A stretch of DNA of 64,000 nucleotides. Origin: Ignavibacteriota bacterium (GTDB lineage: Bacteria; Bacteroidota; Ignavibacteria; Kapaibacteriales; UBA2268). Numbering within the stretch: position 1 is the stretch's first letter; every line of letters starts with the position of its first letter. The stretch covers positions 24,165 through 88,164 of the forward strand of contig JAGXGG010000075.1 in NCBI GenBank assembly GCA_024636855.1, given 5' to 3'. The translations under genes were made by a program, and so were the position numbers. Shown here piece after piece: positions 10,868 to 20,000 of this stretch. A model generated the notes under the pieces. That model was not told the DNA's origin. It saw nothing but the letters and a program-made list of their open reading frames with translations, and ran no database searches.

Positions 10868-11027
10868 GCTCCTCTGGAGCTTATTTGTCTTTTTTCAATT
10901 CGAATGCTACAGATATTAAGCCCCTCTGGGGCTGTAATGGATTATTGAATTATACTAAACTAACCACGTAGTGGCTAAATATCTGTAGTAAAAAGTCAAC
11001 CCACAATACCAATCAGCCCCGTAGGGG
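10868..11027. repeat. REP-like palindrome cluster 1
   Basis: GCTCCTCTGGAGC (10868), GCCCCTCTGGGGC (10920), CCACGTAGTGG (10964), CCCCGTAGGGG (11017); flanking CTACAGATAT / ATATCTGTAG arms. Confidence 0.85.
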
Positions 11028-11065
11028 TTGAATATAAAGTATTGTAACATTAGATATTTAATAGT

Positions 11066-11186
11066 CTTGAAAAAGGTTCTCTTTTTATATATATTACATT
11101 TTGGGAATCACTTTGGATTTATAATATCAAACTCATCACAATCATATTACTAGCTTTTGCTATTTCTTTTAGTGGATATGGGCAGG
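11066..11186 (+). repeat. Direct repeat D2: orphan signal-peptide remnant (sixth array unit)
   Basis: Near-identical to 7470-7590; encodes IKLITIILLAFAISFSGYGQG then TAA. Confidence 0.85.
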
Positions 11187-11205
11187 GGTAAGATAAACCA
11201 TTTGA

Positions 11206-12627
11206 TTATTTAGAATTTGCGAGCTTTTTAATTAGTCCATTGAATATAAATCCGTGGAATGGGAATACCGAAAACCAATATAGCCTACCAGCTAGTCCTA
11301 AGGGTCTGAAAGTAGCCGTTTGTATTATATATCCATCTTCTACTTTGAATTCTAACCATGCATCCCCAGGTAATTTCATCTCAGCAAAAAGTAATAACCG
11401 ACCTTCTTCTTTATCAGCATATAGCACTCGCCAAAAATCCAAAGCATCGCCTGTTGATATTGTTAACTTATTTGTTCGACCTCTCCTGAGTCCTACTCCA
11501 CCAACGAATTTGTCTAATATACCACGAATTTTCCATAGCCAATTACCATAGTACCAACCGGTTTCACCACCAATTTTCCATATATTATTTATACAGGTAT
11601 CTCTGTCTGCAATTTTTCTAGTTCGTTTATCTTTGAATGAGCCAAATTCAGGTACTTTTACAAATTCACTTATGTTGAAATTGATACCACTGCTAGAGTA
11701 TGAATCTTTCCAACTTGAATAGATATTATTGTCTTCAATTCTTTTAAATGCCTTACCGATAGCTTCTTTGAATGAGATGGGCTCTACACCTAATATTCTA
11801 TTTATATCATGGTTACGGCATATTACTTCTACTTTCATGCTATTGACTAATGAACGAGCTAGTCGATATGAAGTAGACGTAACAAAATACAACCAATAAG
11901 ATGACAATTTCGGTGTCATTAGCGGTACTGTAAATATTTTCCGTTTCAAGTTCCTTGCTTCGGCAAATTGGAGTAGCATTTCTTTGTAAGTCAGAATATC
12001 ATAGCACCCAATATCAAAATTCTTATCATAAGTTTCTTCTTTCAAAATTGATTTCGTAAGAAATGTTAGTACATCAGATATACCTATTGGTTGACATCTA
12101 GTTGAAAGCCATTTCGGTGCTATCATAACGGGTAATTTTTCTACTAGATCTCTTATTATCTCAAATGAAGCGCTACCAGAACCCACTATAATACCTGCTC
12201 TCAGGCATGTAAAGTGATATGTTCCTTTGCCTAGTTCTTCTTCTACTTTTTTTCTAGATTCTAAATGTTTGGAGAGTTTGGACTCATTGATAATACCGCT
12301 TAGGTATATCACCTGCTGAGCATTAGTATTAGAAATTCTCTTTCTGAAATTAATTGCAGATTGCTGTTCTAATTCTGTGTAATCATCAGACGAGGACATA
12401 GAATGAACCAAATAATATGCTACATCTATGTCATCAGGTATATTTGACAAACTATCTTCTTTGAGTAAATCAATTTCTACTATCGAGATATTGGGAGCTA
12501 AAGAATTAGCATAGTTGAACCTTGTTTTGTCTCTGACACAGCAAACAACGTGATGCCCTTCCTCAACGAGTAGTGGTAACAATCTTTTACCTATATAACC
12601 TGTAGCACCAGTAAGAAGAATTTTCAT
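11206..12627 (-). CDS. NAD(P)-binding SDR/NmrA-like oxidoreductase with C-terminal DUF2867-like domain
   Basis: MKILLTGATGYIGKRLLPLLVEEGHHVVCCVRD N-term; C-term WLEFKVEDGYIIQTATFRPLGLAGRLYWFSVFPFHGFIF. Confidence 0.85.
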   Translation of the reverse strand: MKILLTGATGYIGKRLLPLLVEEGHHVVCCVRDKTRFNYANSLAPNISIVEIDLLKEDSLSNIPDDIDVAYYLVHSMSSSDDYTELEQQSAINFRKRISNTNAQQVIYLSGIINESKLSKHLESRKKVEEELGKGTYHFTCLRAGIIVGSGSASFEIIRDLVEKLPVMIAPKWLSTRCQPIGISDVLTFLTKSILKEETYDKNFDIGCYDILTYKEMLLQFAEARNLKRKIFTVPLMTPKLSSYWLYFVTSTSYRLARSLVNSMKVEVICRNHDINRILGVEPISFKEAIGKAFKRIEDNNIYSSWKDSYSSSGINFNISEFVKVPEFGSFKDKRTRKIADRDTCINNIWKIGGETGWYYGNWLWKIRGILDKFVGGVGLRRGRTNKLTISTGDALDFWRVLYADKEEGRLLLFAEMKLPGDAWLEFKVEDGYIIQTATFRPLGLAGRLYWFSVFPFHGFIFNGLIKKLANSK

Positions 12628-12690
12628 ATTACCTATTACGTATCATGGTACTATTTAATATATTTTATAATCTTATGGTTACAGATATTA

Positions 12691-12911
12691 AGCCAATTCG
12701 TGGCTTATATGGAATTAATCCGCCTTCTAACTCCGCTCAGGCATCATAATTCTGACCTAGCGGGGCAGTGTTTGTTTTGTAGCATCCCATTTCAACAGAT
12801 ATTATGCTCCGATGGTGCCGCAATTCTGTATTGAATTATCCTAAATTAGCCACGTAGTGGTGATATATCTGTAGCTAAATGAATAGATAAAAATCAATTG
12901 CCCCGTAGGGG
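12691..12911. repeat. REP-like palindrome cluster 2 (left of RAYT)
   Basis: AGCCAATTCGTGGCT (12691), CCACGTAGTGG (12850), CCCCGTAGGGG (12901); ACAGATATTA...ATATCTGTAG composite ~12795-12876. Confidence 0.85.
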
Positions 12912-12957
12912 TAATATATTTATTTCCAGAATAATTGATTTTTTATTAATTTTATAA

Positions 12958-13407
12958 ATGCCTAATACATATCATCAAATATATTTGCACATTGTTTTCT
13001 CTACTCTAAATAGGGAAAGGACTATTCGTGACCCATTGAAAACAGAACTTTTGAAATACATTAATAAAATTATTCAAAACAATGAATCAAAACCAATTTG
13101 TTTGAATGCTCACATTGATCATGTACATTTATTAATTGGGATGAACCCATCAATAAAGATTAGTGATTTAATTCGTGATATCAAATCAAGTAGTTCAAAG
13201 TGGATAAATGAAAACCGAAAACTAAACGACAAGTTTAGTTGGCAATCTGGCTACGGTTGTTTCTCTGTGTCGAAATCAAGTTTACAGTCGGTTATCAGAT
13301 ATATAGATAACCAAGAGGAACACCATAAAGTAAAATCCTTCAAAGATGAATATCTTGAGTTATTAAAGAAACACGGTGTTGAATTTAATATCGATTATGT
13401 CTTTTAG
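12958..13407 (+). mobile_element. RAYT-like IS200/IS605-type Y1 (HUH) transposase
   Basis: 149 aa; YHQIYLHIVFSTLNRERTI, HIDHVHLLIG (HUH-like), IRDIKSSSSKWINE, candidate catalytic Tyr in VIRYIDNQEEHHK; bracketed by REP-like palindromes. Confidence 0.88.
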
Positions 13408-13414
13408 TATTCCA

Positions 13415-13662
13415 CCCCTACGGGGCGGATTGGGTTGTTAGCTAGTCAATGGGGCTACAGGTATTGAGCCACTACGTGGCTAATAAAGTATCACAAACAA
13501 AATTGAATTCAAAAACCGTTTTCCAAATATCAATCGTAAATGCCCCAGAGGGGCAGTATATCTGTAGCAACCAAGTTTGAAAAAGTTAGAAAAAGCCACG
13601 TAGTGGCGATATATCTGTAGCCAATGTGGCTACCACCCACACACCACCAGCCCCGTAGGGGC
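13415..13662. repeat. REP-like palindrome cluster 3 (right of RAYT)
   Basis: CCCCTACGGGG (13415), AGCCACTACGTGGCT (13467), TGCCCCAGAGGGGCA (13541), GCCACGTAGTGGC (13595), GCCCCGTAGGGGC (13650). Confidence 0.85.
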
Positions 13663-13694
13663 GGTATACCTTTAAGTTATTAATTTTCTTTCAA

Positions 13695-13738
13695 TCAAAA
13701 AAAATCCTCATTTCTTCAAGAAACAGGGATTGTAATTA
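13695..13738. repeat. Terminator-containing direct repeat, copy A
   Basis: tcaaaaaaaatcctcatttcttcaagaaacagggattgtaatta; one substitution and one A-run indel versus 16958-17000. Confidence 0.9.
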
Positions 13739-13750
13739 CATTATTCATTC

Positions 13751-14515
13751 TTAATCTTTTATTTTGATTTCGATTCTTTCATTTTCTAATTCGATATTGA
13801 AATAAACAAAACCATATTCCAGATTAAAATAATATGTTGCCTTGTTGATATTCCTTGATCCATTCAATTCTTGACATTCACATTTTATTACCCAAACATC
13901 CAGCATTCCCTTATTCGACTTATAATCCGATTCTCCCTTAACCATATATGTACAATCCGCTAATTCAGTCTTGTCAATTTCAAGCTCTTTAGTCTCAGAC
14001 ACATAAGAAGGTTCGTCTGATTTATTGACGTTTGACTTTACTACAGTTTGTTTTACAGTTGTTTTTTTGGGTCTAGCTAAAATTTTAGTATTGATTGTTG
14101 AATTGAATAATGGCAATACAACTTTAGGTTCTAATATTTTTTTATTCAAATCAATAATGTTAACTAAAGGCGGTAAACTTAATTCAAATGCTTTAAAATT
14201 ACTAAAGTCAACATTTTGATTTTCTTTAACAGGAAAAGCAGAGCTCAAATCTATAATAGGGTCAAAATTTAATGTTTGGATTATCATATTCTGATTAGAA
14301 CCAGGCATACCAGAATAATTAAGAGTCCAGGTCCAAGTTTGATCAGAATTTGTTTCATCCTTATTACTTTTTAAATTCAAATCATACCTTAGAGTATCAT
14401 TTTCTCGGACATGAGTTACCTCATAATTAAAAGTAGCTTGGCTTTCGTACACATCTGACGAATATGCTATGTTAAAAGCAATAATAAAAAGAAATGAATA
14501 AATTAGAGGTCTCAT
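13751..14515 (-). CDS. Secreted hypothetical protein
   Basis: 254 aa with signal peptide MRPLIYSFLFIIAFNIAYSSD. Confidence 0.7.
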   Translation of the reverse strand: MRPLIYSFLFIIAFNIAYSSDVYESQATFNYEVTHVRENDTLRYDLNLKSNKDETNSDQTWTWTLNYSGMPGSNQNMIIQTLNFDPIIDLSSAFPVKENQNVDFSNFKAFELSLPPLVNIIDLNKKILEPKVVLPLFNSTINTKILARPKKTTVKQTVVKSNVNKSDEPSYVSETKELEIDKTELADCTYMVKGESDYKSNKGMLDVWVIKCECQELNGSRNINKATYYFNLEYGFVYFNIELENERIEIKIKD

Positions 14516-14642
14516 AACTGTACCAATGTTAAATAATTTATAGAGAAACAGGTGTCAATGTGAATTTACAGAATTCTAATAATATTTACAAAAAGGATCC
14601 ATCACCCAAGCATTATTTTAATTGCAAGTTGTTTATTTACTT

Positions 14643-15185
14643 TTATCCTTTGTAGTTAAATAAGAATTTTAATATTTCTGTTTTAGCTTCTGTAATTGGT
14701 TTCAATATTGTTGTGTTGTACATTGCTTTGTCAGTTAAATTTAAACCATTATTAAATATATTTTCATAAAGTTTACCCTGTAACTCATCAAATTTACTTA
14801 GGATATTACTATAAAGGCTATTATCTACCGCCAATAAAGTATCAACAAATTTCCTTCTAATCATAATAAATAATTCATCTGTTTCTTCAATTAAATTTTC
14901 TTTTTCATTTTGACTTACAACTGAATTAGTTAATATATTCAAATTAAGTTCAAGTTGATCAATAAAGTCATAAAGAAATTTCAAATTTTGATCTAAAATA
15001 AGAGTCTTAAGCAATTTCATTTTTCTTTCTTGCTCTTTAGATACGTCAGAATTCTGTTGATTTAAACTAAATATATAATAAGTTATTACTATATTAAATA
15101 GAGCGATAACTATTGCTGCAACTTTAAAAATTATATCAAGTATATCTGTTTGATTTGATAGACTTTGTGAACAATGTAATATCAT
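14643..15185 (-). CDS. Hypothetical membrane-anchored protein (cassette gene 3)
   Basis: One N-terminal TM (VAAIVIALFNIVITYYIF) and a helical cytoplasmic region; start overlaps upstream ORF stop. Confidence 0.7.
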   Translation of the reverse strand: MILHCSQSLSNQTDILDIIFKVAAIVIALFNIVITYYIFSLNQQNSDVSKEQERKMKLLKTLILDQNLKFLYDFIDQLELNLNILTNSVVSQNEKENLIEETDELFIMIRRKFVDTLLAVDNSLYSNILSKFDELQGKLYENIFNNGLNLTDKAMYNTTILKPITEAKTEILKFLFNYKG

Positions 15186-15520
15186 CCTAATGCCGTCCCT
15201 TGTCTTAATATCCTTTCAATTGCTTCATTTAATGGTTTCTCATATTTATAAGAACCTTGAGATTCAAATTCAAATTTTGATAAAAATTTTTCTCTACCCA
15301 AAGAAAGAACAACTTCAAGAAATAATTCTTCAAAAAATGAGGGAATAATTGAGTAAACATTATCGGGTATAATAATTTTAACTTTATCATACTTTTTCTC
15401 TATTTCATTAATTTGTGACTCCTCTCTTGCTCTTTTTCCTCTATCACGACCAGTATAAACTTTAGCCCCCTTTGCTCTATAATCTTCTAGATTAATTATA
15501 TTATCTTTACTTAATTTCAT
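15182..15520 (-). CDS. STAS-like (DUF4325-like) domain protein (cassette gene 2)
   Basis: 112 aa; VKIIIPDNVYSIIPSFFEELFLEVVLSLGREKFLSKFEFE resembles DUF4325 STAS-like proteins; overlaps both neighbours. Confidence 0.6.
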   Translation of the reverse strand: MKLSKDNIINLEDYRAKGAKVYTGRDRGKRAREESQINEIEKKYDKVKIIIPDNVYSIIPSFFEELFLEVVLSLGREKFLSKFEFESQGSYKYEKPLNEAIERILRQGTALG

Positions 15521-16973
15521 TTGTTAAATCATCCTCATTAAACAATATTTTTGCACTAATAACGGTTCCTGGGAAATAATTATCTTCAAATTTAACATAA
15601 TTTGAATCTGGTTTTTCTTCTATTTCACCTGAATTATTAAAAGTCATATACTTATATGTGTCCCCTAATTCATCAGTCTTTTCTTTAATTGCATATTTGC
15701 CATCAAAAACTATACTTGTTTTCCCTGACAGTATTGCCATTTTAGAAAAATCATCTTCATGATTATTATACCCTTTAATATTAAAGAAGCTTTCAATAAA
15801 GCGAATAGATCCATTTCCTCTTTTTTTATACTCTGTTTCTGCTACACTTGTAACACCTTCCTGTAAAGAATATAATGTCCAAAGAGTTTCTTCTTCAAAT
15901 TGTTCACGACTAAAGAACCTTCTTCTTGTATATTCTTCAGATAATTTTTTCATTTTTTGTACAATTCCTACGTTTGGGCAATCAGGCGAGTTAAATTTTT
16001 CATATATAGTTCCTCCAAAATTTAAAATAACTAAATGAAACATACCATAATGTTCATTCGCCTTATTGATTTCATGAAAATAACCTATTGAAAAACGATA
16101 GTCAGTAGTTGAATGTTCTTCTGCATTTATTAACATTTCGCTTATAACTACGCATAAATCATCTAGTTTTTCAACGGTTAATCTCTTTCCCATTCGTTTA
16201 AGACATGACAAAACATAATCTACTAGCTTTGTTGTATCTATGTCCTTTTGTTCTGAAATGACAACTGAATCTCCTTGTTTAGCTCGATTATGAACACACA
16301 ATGGGTATGGAATTATATCTTTAAAATCTCTTCTATCATCTGTGTGAATCGCAGGGGACCCTACTGAAAATAATAATTTGTTAACATTACTATTATCTAT
16401 GTTAATTGCACTAATTCTTTTAATTCTAGTATTCATTTCTAATGAACTAGAACAAGCTTTATAAAATGTTAACATATCTTTTAGAATTATATCAAGAAGT
16501 ACTTGAGCTTCTAAGTCAACTTTTTCACATTCTGAATAATCAATCTCAACTAAACTAGAGTTTTGATTAACTAAAACCCCCAACAAATTTGTTATGAAGG
16601 TGTAACTTTCATTACTCTTCTCAATCAAAGAAAAATGTTTTGGCACTTGTATTTTTTGATTTCTATGACTTACTCCTTTAGTTATTTTGTCTAAATTGAA
16701 ATTAGATTTTTCATTTGATAATAGGAATTTAGTGTTAATCGGCATAAATCTATTGATTAGCTCTTGTATCGTATATTTATCAATATACGACTCTTTTGAC
16801 TTCAAAAATTGTAAATATTCTCTAACTCTCCTTGCTTTTCTTTTTCTTTTACTTTTTAAACGTCTTTGAAATCGTTTTTCAGCAATTGTTTTTTTTATTT
16901 CAATTTTTTTCTTCAAAAGTGACCTTACGTATACTCTATTAGCATTTTTCAAGTTTTTCAAAAAAATCCCCAT
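15507..16973 (-). CDS. GHKL/histidine-kinase-like ATPase protein with N-terminal STAS-like region (cassette gene 1)
   Basis: LDDLCVVISEMLINAEEHSTTDYRFSIG (N-box like), KKRGNGSIRFIESFF; region SLVEIDYSECEKVDLEAQVLLDIILKDML. Confidence 0.65.
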   Translation of the reverse strand: MGIFLKNLKNANRVYVRSLLKKKIEIKKTIAEKRFQRRLKSKRKRKARRVREYLQFLKSKESYIDKYTIQELINRFMPINTKFLLSNEKSNFNLDKITKGVSHRNQKIQVPKHFSLIEKSNESYTFITNLLGVLVNQNSSLVEIDYSECEKVDLEAQVLLDIILKDMLTFYKACSSSLEMNTRIKRISAINIDNSNVNKLLFSVGSPAIHTDDRRDFKDIIPYPLCVHNRAKQGDSVVISEQKDIDTTKLVDYVLSCLKRMGKRLTVEKLDDLCVVISEMLINAEEHSTTDYRFSIGYFHEINKANEHYGMFHLVILNFGGTIYEKFNSPDCPNVGIVQKMKKLSEEYTRRRFFSREQFEEETLWTLYSLQEGVTSVAETEYKKRGNGSIRFIESFFNIKGYNNHEDDFSKMAILSGKTSIVFDGKYAIKEKTDELGDTYKYMTFNNSGEIEEKPDSNYVKFEDNYFPGTVISAKILFNEDDLTNEIK

Positions 16974-17000
16974 TTCTTCAAGAAACAGGGATTGTAATTA
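16958..17000 (-). terminator. nrdJ rho-independent terminator / direct repeat copy B
   Basis: Minus strand AATCCCTGTTTCTTGAAGAAATGGGGATTTTTTT; duplicated at 13695-13738. Confidence 0.85.
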
Positions 17001-17011
17001 TTATCTATTAT

Positions 17012-20000
17012 TTATGAGCAGCCGCTTGTGGTGCCGCAATCCTCGCAGACCGTACAGCTTCCGTTTCGCTTCACCCTCGATGAGCTACAAGTGCTACACA
17101 TCTCACCAGTATAACCCAAGCTGCGGGCTTCGTCTAGCTCGGCTTGCTTTTGTGCTCTGCCAGCATCAATTGTAGTTGAAGCTTTTAGCTGTACTAACTG
17201 TGGTGCGATTATACTTTTAGCAATGTCTTTTTCATCTGGTTGCGAACCGCCTTTGTCATCTATGTCATTTGCTTTAGATTCAGGAGATTGCAACTCAGGA
17301 GTATCGCCCCCATTCGGGTTGTTCTTGTCTTCATCAACCGCAAATACATGAACTAGGTCATTTCTTTTTAGGTAGTCGTAGCCAAGTGTACGGAATACAT
17401 AGTCTAGGATAGAAGTCGAATTCTTGATTGCTTCGTGACCTTGTACCATACCTGCTGGCTCGAATCTAGTGAATGTGAATGTATCTACTAGCTCTTCTAG
17501 AGGCACACCATACTGTAATGCCTTAGATGCTAATATAGCGAAACTGTTCAACATACCACGGTATGCAGCGCCTTCTTTGTACATGTCGATAAAGATTTCA
17601 CCTAATTGACCATCTTCGTACTCACCAGTTCTTAGGAATATTTTGTGTCCGCCAACAGTTGCTTCTCTGATTGTACCTTTACGACGTTTTGGCAATTTGT
17701 ATCTTTGTGATTTTCTTACAGACTTGCCTTCGATTTGCTCGTGCATTTCTTTAGCGCCTAGAGTTTCGTCTAGTGTATGCTCGTCACCCAATAGAACTGT
17801 TTCTTCTAGTCCATCATAGTTCGCTGAGTTCAATGGTTGTGATAGTTTAGAGCCATCACGATATAGAGCGATTGCTTTTAACATCAGTTTCCATGACTTC
17901 ATGTGAACTTCGCTTATATTGTTCACTGTAGCGCTTCCAGACATATTAACAGTCTTGGATATAGCACCAGAGATAAACGGTTGAGCAGCAGCCATTATGC
18001 GTACGTGAGCCATATAAGCTATAGAGCGTTCGCCTTTCTTACCACATGTGTTCGCGCAATCGAAAATAGGTAGATGTTCATCTTTCAGATGCGGTGCACC
18101 CTCTATCATCATAGTACCACAAACGTAGTCATTAGCTTTTTCGATTTGCTCAGCAGTAAAGCCAAGAGCAGCTAATAGGTTCAGAGATGAGTCAGCTATT
18201 TCTTCATCAGAAAGCCCTAGCTTCATCATGAAATCTTCGCCCAATGTCCATTTGTTAAACGCAAATTTGATGTCGAATACATCGTCTAGTTGATCTTCTA
18301 CAAGTTTGATTTTATCTTCAGTAAACCCTTTCTCAATCAAAGATACTTTGTTGATTTCTGGACAGCCAGCGAATGTGCCGTGACCTTTACTGTATTTTGT
18401 TATTTCTTCAATTTCAGTTTCAGTGTAGCCTAGTTTCACTAGTGCTTTTCTTACTGATTGGTTTACTATTTTGAAGTATCCACCACCAGCTAATTTTTTG
18501 TATTTCACGATAGCGAAATCTGGCTCGATACCCGTAGTATCACAATCCATAACAAGACCAATAGTTCCAGTAGGAGCTATTACAGTTACTTGTGCATTGC
18601 GATATCCATAGTGCTCGCCCATTTCTAAAGCATTGTCCCATACTTCACGAGCCGCTGTTAGCATATCTTGAGGGCAGAAACGAGTATCTATACCTTGAGG
18701 TCTTATAGTCAAGCCTTCGTACTCAGAAGTTTTAGCATTGTAAGCCGCTCTTTTGTGGTTACGGATTACTTTTAACATGTGCTTTTCATTTAGCTTGTAT
18801 TCTGGGAATGCACCTAGCTCTTTTGCCATCTCGGCAGAAGTAGCATAAGCTTGCCCACATAGAATAGAAGTCAAAGCACCAGTCCAAGCAAGAGCTTCAT
18901 TCGAATCGTAAGGAATGCCGTTTACCATTAGTAATGAACCAATGTTAGCATAGCCAAGACCTAAAGTTCTGAATTTGTAACTAAGGTCAGCAACTCTCTT
19001 AGATGGGAATTGAGCCATTAGTACAGATATTTCTAGAACTACAGTCCAGATACGAGCAGCATGCTTGTACGCTTCTATATCGAACTCACTAGTCTCTTCG
19101 TTGAAGAATTTCATTAGGTTCAAACTTGCTAGGTTACAAGCTGTATCGTCCAAGAACATATATTCTGAACATGGGTTAGATGCGTTGATACGACCAGACT
19201 CAGGGCAAGTGTGCCATTCGTTGATGGTAGTATCATATTGTAATCCTGGATCAGCCGACTTCCAAGAAGCTAAGTTAATTTTGTTCCATAGGTCACGAGC
19301 TCTCACACGGCGAACGTGCATTTCGTCAGTACGCCATTTTAGTTCCCACTCTTCGTCAGCTTCTACAGCCTTCATAAATTCATTAGTAACACGAACAGTG
19401 TTATTCGCATTTTGACCGCTTACAGTGTTGTATGCTGCACTCTCATAGTGTGTATCGAAAGCTTCAGTATCAACAGAAGTGAATCCTTGTTTCACAAGAT
19501 CTAATACTCTATCCATGTAATTAAGAGGAACACCACGATGAGCTCCACGTTTGATAAGCTCTTTTAAAGTTTGATTTTTTTCAATATCAGGGCTATTAGT
19601 GATGGCTTCTTCCATTATAGCTTCTAGGAATACTTTATTAATCCTAGAACCAGTAACTAATGCAGCAACTTTCTCTTCTTCTCTAGCTTTCCACTCTATG
19701 AATTGCTCCACATCTGGGTGGTCTATATCCACAACTACCATTTTTGCTGCACGCCTTGTCGTACCACCAGATTTAATAGCTCCGGCAGCTCTATCAAATA
19801 TCTTCAAGAAGCTCATCATTCCAGAAGATACCCCCCCTCCAGATAATGGTTCTTCGCTACTACGTATGCGAGAGAAGTTAGACCCAGTACCACTACCGAA
19901 TTTGAATATACGTGCTTCTCGCGTAATCAAATCGAAGATACCACCTTCGTTAAGCATATCGTCACTAACAGATTGGATAAAACATGCATGAGGTTGAGGT

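Noticed and set aside
10868-13662. CRISPR or integron attC array
   Set aside because: Palindromes are irregularly spaced, in both orientations, with no unique spacers; no cas genes or integron integrase. REP/RAYT explains them better.
13751-17000. Classical composite transposon
   Set aside because: Flanks are terminator duplicates rather than IS ends, and no transposase is encoded inside.
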